Source: Panacagrimonas sp963975245 (lineage in GTDB: Bacteria > Pseudomonadota > Gammaproteobacteria > Nevskiales > Nevskiaceae). Taken from it: a stretch of DNA of 64,000 bases. Shown piece by piece: positions 7,621 through 16,005 of the stretch (its first letter is position 1; every line of letters begins with the position of its first letter). The translations under genes and the position numbers were made by a program. The notes beneath the pieces were generated by a model. It was not told the origin of the DNA. It did not search any database and was given only the letters and a program-made list of their open reading frames with translations. The DNA lies in the NCBI GenBank assembly GCA_963975245.1, contig CAXBFJ010000010.1, positions 62,001 through 126,000 of the forward strand. Reading direction: 5' to 3'.

Positions 7621-9087
7621 TTATGAGTTTGTTTGTTTGATGATGCGTTCGCGCACCGCGCGCCGCAGAATCTTGTTGGCCGCGGACTTGGGGAGCTCCG
7701 GCCATATCTCGATGCCACGAGGGCATTGATGTCCGCCCAGGCGCGTACGAGCAAAAGCCAGGACCGCTTCGCCTTCAACGCCTTCGCGCGCAGCGATCAC
7801 GGCATGAACGCGATCCCCCCATTTTTCGTCAGGCAGGCCGATCACGGCAGATTCGATCACGCCGGGGTAGGCCTGCAGCACATCCTCAATTTCACGCGGA
7901 TAAACATTGAATCCGCCTGATATCAGCATGTCGTTCTTGCGATCCAGAATGTAGAAGAAGCCGTCTTCGTCCATGCGGCCGACGTCGCCGGTATGCAGCC
8001 ATCCGTTGCGGAAAGCCTTTTCGGTGGCTTCGGGGCGGTTCCAGTAATGCGACATCAGCTGTGGGCCGCGGCAGACGATCTCCCCAATTTCACCGGGCGG
8101 CAGTGGCTGGTCATCGTCATCGAAAACCGCGACTTCAACGAAGCTGTAGGGGCGGCCGCATGAGCCCACGCGATCATGGTCTTCCGCAGCAAGGTAGGTG
8201 ATGACCATTGGGCTTTCAGCCTGGCCATAGGTCTGCGCAAAAATGCGCCCAAACCGTTGCTCTGCCCGCGACAGCACATTGGGCGAGATGGGCGACGCGC
8301 CGTAGCTGATCGAACGCAGGTTCAGATGCTGATCCTCGCTCGTGTCCTGTTCGAGGATCATCGCCAGCATGGTCGGGACAAGAAACGAATGCGTGGCCTG
8401 TTCGGTAGCCGCCAGCGTGAGGAAACGCGCCGGGTCGAACTTGCTCATCACCAGGGAGCGTACCCCGCGTGACAGGCAGGGCAGGAAGAAGGCCCCGGAG
8501 GCGTGCGATATCGGCGCGGCATGAAGAAAGGTTTCACCTTGTTTGAGGTCGGGGACCAGATCCATCAGGAAGGCGGACATTTCAGCCAGTTCGCCTCGTG
8601 TGGTCAGGGTGACGGCCTTGGAACGTCCCGTTGTTCCGCCCGTGAATCCAAGCCGGTAGGGCTCATCCAGAGCGCGATCAATGGCGCAGGCCTGCTGTCT
8701 TCCGTGCCGGGTGAGTTCTTCGAGTTGCTCTGCACTGATCTCGATTTCACAACCGAGTCCGGCGCTTGAAAGATTATGGATGAGCGCCCGCGCACCAGAT
8801 TCGCCGAGCTTGTAGCGATGGCTATCCATGGTCTCCCGCGTGTTGAGCCCCACACGGACGAGGCCGGATTTGGCCAGCGCGTAATACGCCACAAGGCAAT
8901 CAATGCCGTTGGGGAGCAGGACGCCAACCCGGTCTGCCGGCTTCAGGCCCAGATCAAGAAGCGCGTTGCCGAGTTGATCCGTCAATGCATCGAACTCACG
9001 AAAGCTGAGCGTGCGTGGGCCTTCGGTCAGGCAGGGGGCATCACCAAAATGAAGTGCTGCGCGTCGTATGAGGGCACCGATCTGCAT
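7621..9087 (-). CDS. Acyl-CoA ligase (AMP-dependent synthetase)
   Basis: A 488-residue member of the ANL adenylate-forming family. The P-loop is FTGGTTGRSKAV, motif A5 is TYGQAE, WLHTGDVGRMDEDGFFYILDR covers the ribose-binding Asp and hinge, and the C-terminal Lys lies in PKSAANKILRR. It should activate a carboxylic acid to its CoA thioester through an acyl-AMP. The ATG at 9087 (MQIGALIRRAA) is chosen because homology begins there; the longer open frame to 9312 runs into the AraC gene. It is the first gene of the operon with the 200-aa protein, biotin carrier and carboxyltransferase. A GntR-type operator candidate lies 59 nt upstream. Confidence 0.93.
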   Translation of the reverse strand: MQIGALIRRAALHFGDAPCLTEGPRTLSFREFDALTDQLGNALLDLGLKPADRVGVLLPNGIDCLVAYYALAKSGLVRVGLNTRETMDSHRYKLGESGARALIHNLSSAGLGCEIEISAEQLEELTRHGRQQACAIDRALDEPYRLGFTGGTTGRSKAVTLTTRGELAEMSAFLMDLVPDLKQGETFLHAAPISHASGAFFLPCLSRGVRSLVMSKFDPARFLTLAATEQATHSFLVPTMLAMILEQDTSEDQHLNLRSISYGASPISPNVLSRAEQRFGRIFAQTYGQAESPMVITYLAAEDHDRVGSCGRPYSFVEVAVFDDDDQPLPPGEIGEIVCRGPQLMSHYWNRPEATEKAFRNGWLHTGDVGRMDEDGFFYILDRKNDMLISGGFNVYPREIEDVLQAYPGVIESAVIGLPDEKWGDRVHAVIAAREGVEGEAVLAFARTRLGGHQCPRGIEIWPELPKSAANKILRRAVRERIIKQTNS

Positions 9088-9146
9088 GGTTGTTCCAGCT
9101 GTTGACCTGAAAAGAGTTGAGGTCGGGGGGCGCAGTATAAATATAG

Positions 9147-9158
9147 ATTGTCCTACAA
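9147..9158 (-). promoter_or_regulatory. Putative GntR operator, site A (ligase operon)
   Basis: Read on the minus strand this is TTGTAGGACAAT. It lies between the acyl-CoA ligase start (9087) and the end of the AraC gene (9161). It differs by one base from each of the sites at 12133-12144 and 18492-18503. A TATACT-like -10 element lies just downstream of it on the minus strand. The TTGT-N4-ACAA form fits FadR/VanR-subfamily GntR operators. Confidence 0.65.
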
Positions 9159-9160
9159 AA

Positions 9161-10228
9161 TCAAATTGACGGCCTGGGCCAGCCATACCCTTGCTCTTTG
9201 TCGGTCTGCGAAGCTTTCTGGAACTGTCGGGGCGACTGACCGGTCCAGCGTCCGAATGCGCGGGTAAAGGCGCTTTGCTCCGAGTAACCCAGTAACAAGG
9301 CCACTTCCGCAATGCTGATGCCGGGCGTTTTCAGATATTCCTCAGCAAGCCGGCGGCGCGCGTCATCTCGCAGCGCGCGAAAATTCTGGCCGCACGGTGC
9401 GAGTCTGCGATGCAAGGTGCGCGATGACATATTCAGTTTTTTCGCGGTGCGCTCCAGAGAGATGTCTCCCTCACGCGACAGCGCGGCAACCGTGCGCCGA
9501 ACCTGATGTTCTAGATCATCATTTTCCGGCAGGCTTCCCATCAGGGTCCGAGCCTGATTTTCCAGCATGGCGAGCAGGCCGGCGTCGGGTTTACGCAGCG
9601 GTAGCTGGAGCATGGACGAGGGCAGACTCACGCGCGTTGCCTCCTGATCAAACAGCACCTCTCCACCGAAGTAAGCTCGATACGGCGCAATATCGTGCGG
9701 CGCCGGATTCACAAAGTGCACACGTTTGATTGCTGCGGTGCTGCCGGTCAGATTGCGGGCAAATTGAGCCAGCGCCGTGATCGCCGTTTCATCGACGAGG
9801 CGACCGGGGCGGCCTGATTCGGTTCCCCATTCCAGGGTGATATCACTGCCCTGTACATGCACGTGCATGGGGCTGACATCGTAGACCAGGCGCTGGTACT
9901 GGTAGAGGCGCTCCAACGCGGCGCCCAGCGTTTTGCAGGACAACAGCACATAGCCCATCAGTCCAAAGTGCTGCGGGCCAATGGCCTGTCCGAGCGTCAG
10001 GCCAAGCTCAGGGTCGGCCAGACGCGCAGCGGCCCGCTCCAGCAAACGGCGCCAGCGCGTCACAGGATAGCGGCCAGGGTCTGCGCCTCCGGCGTCGGGT
10101 GCGGCTTCGCCGAGCACCTGCTCAGCGTTGATATTGCGGGCGTGCAGAAAGTCGTACAGCAAGTGGACGTAGCTTGCTGGCACGGCACCGCGAAGGGCGG
10201 GTGTGGCCTTGATCAACTGGACAGGCAT
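9161..10228 (-). CDS. AraC family regulator with arabinose-binding-type N-terminal domain
   Basis: A 355-residue regulator. Residues ~15-200 form the domain found in OruR/ArgR-type AraC proteins (PVTRWRRLLERAA, LGLTLGQAIGPQHFGLMGY). The C-terminus has two helix-turn-helix motifs, DISLERTAKKLNMSSRTLHR and SIAEVALLLGYSEQSAFTRA, ending in WTGQSPRQFQ. The ATG at 10228 is preferred over an in-frame TTG at 10264. It runs divergently from the hydroxylase gene at 10323, with 94 nt between, so that gene is its most likely target. The TGA at its 3' end directly abuts operator site A of the ligase operon. Confidence 0.92.
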   Translation of the reverse strand: MPVQLIKATPALRGAVPASYVHLLYDFLHARNINAEQVLGEAAPDAGGADPGRYPVTRWRRLLERAAARLADPELGLTLGQAIGPQHFGLMGYVLLSCKTLGAALERLYQYQRLVYDVSPMHVHVQGSDITLEWGTESGRPGRLVDETAITALAQFARNLTGSTAAIKRVHFVNPAPHDIAPYRAYFGGEVLFDQEATRVSLPSSMLQLPLRKPDAGLLAMLENQARTLMGSLPENDDLEHQVRRTVAALSREGDISLERTAKKLNMSSRTLHRRLAPCGQNFRALRDDARRRLAEEYLKTPGISIAEVALLLGYSEQSAFTRAFGRWTGQSPRQFQKASQTDKEQGYGWPRPSI

Positions 10229-10322
10229 GGCGAGAAGTGTCAAAAACTTGTCGTTATTGGTCAATCCCCCAGACCGAATCCAGCACAGGATGGGGCATCA
10301 CCGCAGGACAGGACGGCAGATC

Positions 10323-11255
10323 ATGGATGCATTGGTGCAAACCGCGACGCAGTGGCTGGGGCCGGACGTCGACTGGAAGCAGGTGCTGCTGATTGGCATG
10401 TCGCCCATTTTTGTCCTCGCGTTTGCCATCGAGTGGCAGGTGATGAAAGGACGCGGCCAGCGGGATCAGTTTGAGTGGCGCGACATCGTGGCCAATTTGT
10501 CACTGGGTGCGAGCTATCAGGTCTTCGAGTTGATCGCGCACTTGCTGATTACCGGCGTGGCGACGCTGTGGATCTACCAGCACCGTCTGTTCGATGTGCC
10601 GGTCAATGCATGGACGATTCTTCCGATCTTCATCGGCGTGGAGTTCTGCTACTACTGGTTTCATCGAACCAGCCATCGAGTGCGCTGGTTCTGGACCGCG
10701 CACGTGGTGCATCACAGCAGCGAGCGCATGAATTTCACCACCGCCATGCGCCAGAGCTTGCTGTACTCGATCACGGGCTGGTGGCTGTTTTTCTGTCCGC
10801 TGATCTATCTGGGCGTGCCGCCGGCAGTCGTGTTTTTTCTCTACGCCGTGGATCTGAGTTACCAGTACTTTGTGCACACTGAATCCATCGGCAAGTTGCC
10901 CCGCTGGTATGAGTACATTTTTGATACGCCCTCAAACCATCGCGTGCACCACGGGCGCAATCCCCAGTACATCGACAAGAATTACGGTGGCGTATTGATC
11001 ATCTTTGACCGTTGGTTTGGCACCTACGAGGCAGAGGATGAGAAGGTCGAGTACGGCATTGCCACGCGCCAGCCCAAGAGCCACAACTTCTTGTGGCTGA
11101 ATGTGCACGAGTTCATCGACATGTGGCGCGACGTGTTCCGTAAGGGCCCGCTCTTGCAGCGACTACGGCATATCGTGATGCCGCCCGAATGGGATCGCCC
11201 CACTGCTCGCGCCCCAGAAACGGCGCAGAGGCCTCCCGTCGGTAAGCAAAGCTGA
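10323..11255 (+). CDS. Sterol desaturase / fatty acid hydroxylase family protein
   Basis: A 310-residue integral membrane di-iron protein. The histidine boxes are HRTSH, HVVHHSSE and NHRVHHGR, in the order and spacing of the fatty acid hydroxylase superfamily. Four or so hydrophobic segments precede and separate them. It probably uses O2 to hydroxylate or desaturate a lipid in the inner membrane. The ATG at 10323 is chosen because the upstream in-frame extension to 10203 overlaps the AraC gene. The divergent AraC regulator is the likely controller. The substrate (fatty acid, sterol or carotenoid) cannot be told from sequence. Confidence 0.9.
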   Translation: MDALVQTATQWLGPDVDWKQVLLIGMSPIFVLAFAIEWQVMKGRGQRDQFEWRDIVANLSLGASYQVFELIAHLLITGVATLWIYQHRLFDVPVNAWTILPIFIGVEFCYYWFHRTSHRVRWFWTAHVVHHSSERMNFTTAMRQSLLYSITGWWLFFCPLIYLGVPPAVVFFLYAVDLSYQYFVHTESIGKLPRWYEYIFDTPSNHRVHHGRNPQYIDKNYGGVLIIFDRWFGTYEAEDEKVEYGIATRQPKSHNFLWLNVHEFIDMWRDVFRKGPLLQRLRHIVMPPEWDRPTARAPETAQRPPVGKQS

Positions 11256-11281
11256 GCAAGCCTTCGGATTGGGCTTGGTGC

Positions 11282-12061
11282 TTATCGCGCGGTGGTGCCG
11301 CCGTCCGCCACAAGTGACGTGCCATTGCAGTAGCTCGACTCGTCGCTACCCAGGTACAGGCAGGCATAGGCCATTTCTTCTGGCGTGCCCGCGCGCTTCA
11401 TCGGGGTGATCATGTCGCCGGTGGCCGGGTCATCAAACAGGTGCAGGACGCTCTGGACCATGCCGGTTGCCACAAAACCCGGACACAGACAGTTGGAGCG
11501 GATGCCGTCCTTGACGTAGGCCACCGCCAGCGAGCGTGTGTAGTTGATGATGGCGCCCTTTGACGCTGTGTAGGCGTGGGCATCGGGAACGCCGATCATG
11601 CCGTAGATGCTCGCCACGTTGACGATGGCGCCAGCGCTCTGTTTCTGCATCTGGGGAATGACCTGGCGGCACATGTAGAAAATGGAATCCAGATTGATGC
11701 CCATGACCTCGCGCCATTTTTCAGGCTCACAGGTGGTCGTTTCGTTCATCGAGCCCGGACTTTTCTCTGCCCAGCTATATCCCACGCCAGCCGCATTAAT
11801 CAGGATATCGACGCGGCCGAATGCTTTCATATGTGCGGCAAAAGCGGCTTCCGTGCCCTCTGGCTGAGACAGATCTGCCGCTGCATAGGCAGCGTCGCCG
11901 CCGTCCGATTTGATGGCTGCGACGACGGACTCAAGCTTGGAGGCTGTCTTGGATACGCAGAAAACCTTCGCGCCTTCGCGTGCCATCATCAGCGCTGTCG
12001 CCTTGCCAATGCCGTCTCCGGCGCCTGTGACCAAAGCGACTTTTCCCGATACACGACCCAT
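11282..12061 (-). CDS. Classical SDR-family NAD(P)-dependent oxidoreductase
   Basis: A 259-residue classical SDR with every diagnostic motif: VTGAGDGIGKA nucleotide loop, NAAGVG, active-site Ser in VNVASIYG, YTASK catalytic Tyr/Lys, and the later LCPGFVATGM. It probably oxidises a hydroxyacyl or secondary alcohol or reduces the matching ketone. The ATG at 12061 follows an AAGGAG ribosome site. It is transcribed away from the GntR gene; the 84-bp intergenic region and the start of gntR carry operator-like repeats. Unlike the two SDRs in the TetR operon, it retains an intact catalytic Tyr. Confidence 0.93.
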   Translation of the reverse strand: MGRVSGKVALVTGAGDGIGKATALMMAREGAKVFCVSKTASKLESVVAAIKSDGGDAAYAAADLSQPEGTEAAFAAHMKAFGRVDILINAAGVGYSWAEKSPGSMNETTTCEPEKWREVMGINLDSIFYMCRQVIPQMQKQSAGAIVNVASIYGMIGVPDAHAYTASKGAIINYTRSLAVAYVKDGIRSNCLCPGFVATGMVQSVLHLFDDPATGDMITPMKRAGTPEEMAYACLYLGSDESSYCNGTSLVADGGTTAR

Positions 12062-12132
12062 TCCTGATCTCCTTGCTTAAGCGAAAGGCCATTGGCAGAG
12101 ATTCTCTGCGTGCCTATTTTGTTGTTTGTCGA

Positions 12133-12144
12133 TCGTAGGACAAT
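12133..12144 (+). promoter_or_regulatory. Putative GntR operator, site B (SDR/gntR divergent region)
   Basis: TCGTAGGACAAT, one mismatch from sites A and C. It lies just before the ATG at 12146 and 71 nt from the divergent SDR start. A further TTGTC at 12126-12130 and a TTGGGACAA at 12149-12157 give extra half-sites, so several dimers may bind. It is well placed for autoregulation and control of the SDR. Confidence 0.62.
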
Positions 12145-12145
12145 A

Positions 12146-12895
12146 ATGTTGGGACAACAATACGCATCCGCCCCCCTGATGAAGACAAAGAATCCCGTTC
12201 GAATCGTGACGACACCTGCCGCAGGTAATGGCGGTATGCATGGCATCAGTACGCCGGATCAGGTGGTCACGGCGGTCAAACGTCGTGTTCTGCAGGGAAA
12301 GCTTGTCCCGGGTCAGCGTCTGGTGGAGGCGGAGCTCACGAGAGAATTTGATGTCAGTCGCGGGCCGGTTCGAGAAGCGCTGAAGCGCCTAGCAGCCGAA
12401 GGCGTGATTACTTTGAGTCGTCATCGAGGTGCCTTCGTGCGCGTTCTGACCCGCCGCGAAGCAACAGAGTTGCTGCATGTTGTGCAGGCGCTGATTGGCC
12501 TGGCGGTGCGAGATGCAAGCCTGAAGCTGGACAGGGGACGCAATCTGGCGCGACTGGACAGCGCCTACGAGAAACTGGCGCGCCATGCGCCCAGTAGCGA
12601 GCGCGCCACCCAATCCACGGACCGTAATCGTTTCTACGACACCATCCTGGAGATCGCGGATAACCTTGAGTTGCAACGGCTGTATCCCGTCGTGCCTACG
12701 CAGATTCTCCGTATGCAAGTGCACCCCCACCTTTCAGGCGGGGATAAGGCGCGACAGTTCTCTGACTATCAGCATCTGTATCGCGCCATGAGGGCGGGCG
12801 ACAGCGTCAGAGCTCAACGAGTGGTGACGCTTCATACACGCCGAAGCAGAATGGAGATTCGCAAACTGCCCGATGCAGCGTTTGAGATTACCTGA
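12146..12895 (+). CDS. GntR family transcriptional regulator (FadR/VanR-like)
   Basis: A 249-residue regulator. After a variable tail of ~30 residues, the winged helix reads VVTAVKRRVLQGKLVPGQRL, LTREFDVSRGPVREALKRL and EGVITLSRHRGAFV, the GntR signature. The C-terminal half is an all-helical FCD-type ligand domain (RFYDTILEIADNLELQRLY, HLYRAMRAGD, VVTLHTRR). The ATG at 12146 has AGGA 5 nt upstream; a second ATG at 12179 is possible. Operator candidates of the FadR-subfamily type occur here and before two other operons, suggesting control of the ligase/biotin and phosphohistidine/519-aa operons. The hydrolase gene 31 nt downstream is probably co-transcribed. Confidence 0.92.
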   Translation: MLGQQYASAPLMKTKNPVRIVTTPAAGNGGMHGISTPDQVVTAVKRRVLQGKLVPGQRLVEAELTREFDVSRGPVREALKRLAAEGVITLSRHRGAFVRVLTRREATELLHVVQALIGLAVRDASLKLDRGRNLARLDSAYEKLARHAPSSERATQSTDRNRFYDTILEIADNLELQRLYPVVPTQILRMQVHPHLSGGDKARQFSDYQHLYRAMRAGDSVRAQRVVTLHTRRSRMEIRKLPDAAFEIT

Positions 12896-12926
12896 CTAGA
12901 AACAGACAAATTTAGGAGAGCAAATC

Positions 12927-13811
12927 TTGGCTACAGAGATCAGCGCAGAATTCAATTACGCCCCCAACTACATCGACGTATTGGGTTCAAAAATGCATTA
13001 CATCGAATCTGGCCCTGCGGATGGTCCGGTCGTCGTTTTCCAGCATGGCAATCCCACATCAAGCTACCTGTGGCGCAACATTATTCCGCATGTCGCTGCG
13101 GTGGGCGCTCGCTGCATTGCCGCGGACCTGATGGGTTTTGGCAAATCGGACAAACCAGATATCGAGTACACCTTCGCCGATCACGCGCGCTACTTCGATG
13201 CCTTCATCAAGGCGATGGATTTTCAGGGAAAGATCACCCTGGTGATTCACGACTGGGGTTCGGCGCTGGGCCTGGACTGGGCGCGCAAGAACGAAGATCG
13301 CGTCAACGGCATCGCCATGATGGAATTTATCTCGCCCGTGAAATGGTCGGATTGGCCAGACAATCTGGTCCCGGTATTCCAGGGCTTTCGTAGCGCCGGA
13401 ACGGGCGAGGAGATGGTCATCGAGCAAAACATGTTCATCGAAAAAGTGCTGCCGGGCGCGGTTGCGCGGGGGCTCACGGAACCAGAAATGGACCACTATC
13501 GTGCGCCTTTCCTGAACAAGGAAACCCGCAAGCCGATGCTGGTATTCCCACGGCAACTGCCCATAGATGGCGAGCCTGCCGATGTGGCCGCTGCAGGTGA
13601 AAAGTACATGCAGTGGCTGGATCAGACCCCGGTACCGAAGCTTCTTTTCTGGGGGACCCCCGGCATTCTGGTGACGCCGGAAATGGCTGCGCGTCATGCC
13701 AGAGTCATGCCGAACATGACGGCAGTGGATATCGGGCCCGGCGCACATTACGTGCAGGAAGATGCGCCTGAGCTGATCGGCAGAAAGATCGCCGAGTGGT
13801 TGCCCGGCTAG
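12927..13811 (+). CDS. Haloalkane dehalogenase-type alpha/beta hydrolase (HLD-II-like)
   Basis: A 294-residue alpha/beta hydrolase very like DhaA/LinB-class haloalkane dehalogenases. All five catalytic positions can be seen: Asn42 (HGNPTSSYLW) and Trp110 for halide binding, nucleophile Asp109 (VIHDWGSALG), Glu133 (AMMEFI) and His274 (GPGAHYVQED). Family members hydrolyse carbon-halogen bonds to an alcohol and halide without cofactors. The start is an unusual TTG at 12927 backed by a good AGGAGAG ribosome site. It lies 31 nt after gntR in the same direction and 13 nt before the DUF2238 gene. Its natural substrate is unknown; promiscuous epoxide or ester hydrolysis is possible. Confidence 0.92.
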   Translation: MATEISAEFNYAPNYIDVLGSKMHYIESGPADGPVVVFQHGNPTSSYLWRNIIPHVAAVGARCIAADLMGFGKSDKPDIEYTFADHARYFDAFIKAMDFQGKITLVIHDWGSALGLDWARKNEDRVNGIAMMEFISPVKWSDWPDNLVPVFQGFRSAGTGEEMVIEQNMFIEKVLPGAVARGLTEPEMDHYRAPFLNKETRKPMLVFPRQLPIDGEPADVAAAGEKYMQWLDQTPVPKLLFWGTPGILVTPEMAARHARVMPNMTAVDIGPGAHYVQEDAPELIGRKIAEWLPG

Positions 13812-13824
13812 GCCGCATCGGCAT

Positions 13825-14589
13825 TTGCATGCACCAGAAACTGCGTTGAAGTATCCACATCAGCGCTTTCTGATCATCCTGTCCGTCATATACGGATTGG
13901 TCTGGCTGATGCTTGCGCTAGCGCCTTACGATCGCAGTGACTGGGCTCTGGAGAATGTCCTGGTGCTTGGTTTTGTCGTCGGCATTGCGGCAAGTTATCG
14001 GCACTTCACGTTCTCACGCGTCTCCTACACCTTGATCTTCCTGTTCCTGTGTCTGCACGCGGTGGGCGCGCACTACACCTACTCTGAAGTGCCGTACAAC
14101 GACTGGTGGCGAGCAGTGACGGGGCAAAGCTTCAACGACATGCTGGGCTGGGAGCGCAATCATTTCGATCGACTGGTGCACTTCAGTTACGGACTTCTCT
14201 TTGCCTATCCCTTGCGTGAAGTTTTTTTGCGGATCGCGCAAGCACGCGGCTTCTGGGGTTATTTTCTGCCCCTGGATTTTACGCTGGCCACATCGGCGGT
14301 CTTCGAGTTGTTTGAGTGGGGCGCGGCGGCCTTGTTTGGAGGCGATCTGGGTGTTGCCTATCTCGGCACGCAGGGCGATGTCTGGGATGCCCACAAGGAC
14401 ATGTTGTTGGCGGGTTGTGGTGCGACACTGGCGATGCTGATTACCGCAGCCATCAATGCCTATCTGCAACGAGACTTCGCTCGAGAGTGGAGTGATAGTC
14501 TCGGCGTCAAGGATGTCCGGCCGCTGGGCGAAGACGAGATCGCGCGCCTGATTGAGCAGCGTCGAGAAGCAGGGCAATCGAAATTATGA
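13825..14589 (+). CDS. DUF2238 (YjdF-like) membrane protein
   Basis: A 254-residue protein with about six membrane segments. Conserved features of the DUF2238/YjdF family include HYTYSEVPYNDWW, RNHFDRLVHFSYGLL, FELFEWG and YLGTQGDVWDAHKDM. The biochemical role of the family is not known to me. The longest frame starts with TTG at 13825; another in-frame TTG at 13846 is possible, and neither has a clear ribosome site, so the N-terminus is uncertain. It probably shares a transcript with gntR and the dehalogenase-type gene. A strong hairpin follows its stop codon. Confidence 0.85.
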   Translation: MHAPETALKYPHQRFLIILSVIYGLVWLMLALAPYDRSDWALENVLVLGFVVGIAASYRHFTFSRVSYTLIFLFLCLHAVGAHYTYSEVPYNDWWRAVTGQSFNDMLGWERNHFDRLVHFSYGLLFAYPLREVFLRIAQARGFWGYFLPLDFTLATSAVFELFEWGAAALFGGDLGVAYLGTQGDVWDAHKDMLLAGCGATLAMLITAAINAYLQRDFAREWSDSLGVKDVRPLGEDEIARLIEQRREAGQSKL

Positions 14590-14616
14590 ACTCGACGCCA
14601 ACCATGTTCACTGCCA

Positions 14617-14662
14617 ATGCCAGACGCAGGGCAGGACATCAATCCTGCCCTGCGTCTGGCAT
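14617..14662 (+). terminator. Perfect 20-bp hairpin after the DUF2238 gene
   Basis: The arms 14617-14636 and 14643-14662 are perfectly complementary over 20 bp with a 6-nt loop (CATCAA). The stem is GC-rich but no T-run follows on either strand, so it is not a textbook intrinsic terminator. It may attenuate read-through from the gntR operon, protect a 3' end, or act as a structured leader for the acyl-CoA dehydrogenase gene that starts 41 nt later. Confidence 0.55.
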
Positions 14663-14703
14663 GGCCCGCAATCTGTTTGGCGACGCACCAAGGAAATCAT
14701 CAG

Positions 14704-16002
14704 ATGTTTGAATTCAATGAAAGAGTGCTTCAAACCCGTGAACGTCTTGAGGACTTCATGGCGGAGCACGTTTATCCTAACGAGCGCCGTTATTTCCGTG
14801 AGTCCGAGGTGCTTGGACCCTGGGCGGTGCAGCCTGTCGTCGAGGTCCTCAAGCAGCGGGCGCGGGATGCGGGCCTGTGGAATCTCTTCTACGCCGAAGA
14901 CGGTGGTTTCAATAACCTGGACTATGCCCCGCTGTGTGAGGTGATGGGGCGCTCCATGCTGGCCCCGGAAGTGTTTAATTGTTCGGCGCCGGATACCGGC
15001 AACATGGAAACTATTGCGCGCTATGGCACACCAGCGCAGAAGGCGCGCTGGCTCGAGCCGCTGCTTGCGGGCGAAATACGCTCGGCTTTTGCGATGACCG
15101 AGCCTGAGGTGGCCTCGTCAGATGCCACCAACATTGGCAGCGTGATCCAGCGTGATGGCGATGACTACGTCATCAATGGGCGCAAGTGGTACACCACCGG
15201 CGCCACCGACCCCCGCTGCAAAGTCTTCATTTTCATGGGCAAGACCGACCCGGACGCCACCGATCGTCATCGCCAGCAATCCATGATCCTGGTGCCCAAG
15301 GACACGCCCGGGGTGCGCGTGCTGCGACCGCTGCCGGTATTCGGGTTCTATGGTGCGCCGGATCGTGCTTCTGAAGTTCTGTTCGAGAATGTGCGAGTTC
15401 CGGCAGACAATATGCTGCTTGGGGAAGGGCGTGGATTTGAGATTGCGCAAGGCCGCCTTGGGCCGGGGCGGATCCACCACTGCATGAGACTGATTGGCAT
15501 GTGCGAGCGCGTGCTGGAGCGCATGTGTCGTCGCGCTGAGCAGCGCACCACATTTGGCCGAGAGGTTTCGCGTCAGACCGTGACATTGGAACGCGTGGCA
15601 GAAGCGCGCTGCATGATTGAGCAGATTCGCCTGCTGACCTTGAAGGCGGCATGGATGATGGACACCGTGGGCAACAAGGTGGCCAAGTCCGAAATCGCAA
15701 TGATCAAGATCACAGCGCCCAGAGTTGCTTGCCAGATTATTGATTGGGCGATGCAGGCTTTCGGTGGCGGTGGAACCGGCAACGATTATTTTCTGCCAGC
15801 AGCCTATGCGATGGCGCGTGCACTGCGCCTTGCTGATGGCCCGGATGAGGTGCATCGCAATCAGTTGGGGCGCATGGAGATTTCAAAGCATGCCGCAACA
15901 GACCCGCATCGGAGCGGCTGCGCGGCCGACGTCATGTCACTGGACGCGGTCGAGCGAGAATTTGAGCACCATCGTCCGGGCGGCGCGGATTATCTCTGGT
16001 AA
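14704..16002 (+). CDS. Acyl-CoA dehydrogenase (ACAD10/11-like)
   Basis: A 432-residue flavoprotein of the acyl-CoA dehydrogenase family. FAMTEPEVASSDATNI binds the flavin and substrate, GRKWYTTGA is the middle beta-domain signature, and RTTFGREVSRQTV and QAFGGGGTGNDYFLPAAYA form the C-terminal helical domain. The ending LADGPDEVHRNQLGRME resembles long-chain ACAD10/11 proteins, which act on unusual (4-hydroxy or branched) acyl-CoAs. The start ATG at 14704 has an AAGGAAA ribosome site; the in-frame ATG at 14617 falls inside a hairpin and is rejected. A shared terminator separates it from the convergent gene at 16061. Confidence 0.94.
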   Translation: MFEFNERVLQTRERLEDFMAEHVYPNERRYFRESEVLGPWAVQPVVEVLKQRARDAGLWNLFYAEDGGFNNLDYAPLCEVMGRSMLAPEVFNCSAPDTGNMETIARYGTPAQKARWLEPLLAGEIRSAFAMTEPEVASSDATNIGSVIQRDGDDYVINGRKWYTTGATDPRCKVFIFMGKTDPDATDRHRQQSMILVPKDTPGVRVLRPLPVFGFYGAPDRASEVLFENVRVPADNMLLGEGRGFEIAQGRLGPGRIHHCMRLIGMCERVLERMCRRAEQRTTFGREVSRQTVTLERVAEARCMIEQIRLLTLKAAWMMDTVGNKVAKSEIAMIKITAPRVACQIIDWAMQAFGGGGTGNDYFLPAAYAMARALRLADGPDEVHRNQLGRMEISKHAATDPHRSGCAADVMSLDAVEREFEHHRPGGADYLW

Positions 16003-16005
16003 GGC

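Noticed and set aside
9088..9312. N-terminal extension of the acyl-CoA ligase frame
   Set aside because: It overlaps the AraC gene and the operator site, and ligase homology begins at the ATG at 9087.
14617..14703. Upstream ATG at 14617 for acyl-CoA dehydrogenase
   Set aside because: The codon lies in the perfect hairpin and lacks a ribosome site; the ATG at 14704 has AAGGAAA and gives the family N-terminus.
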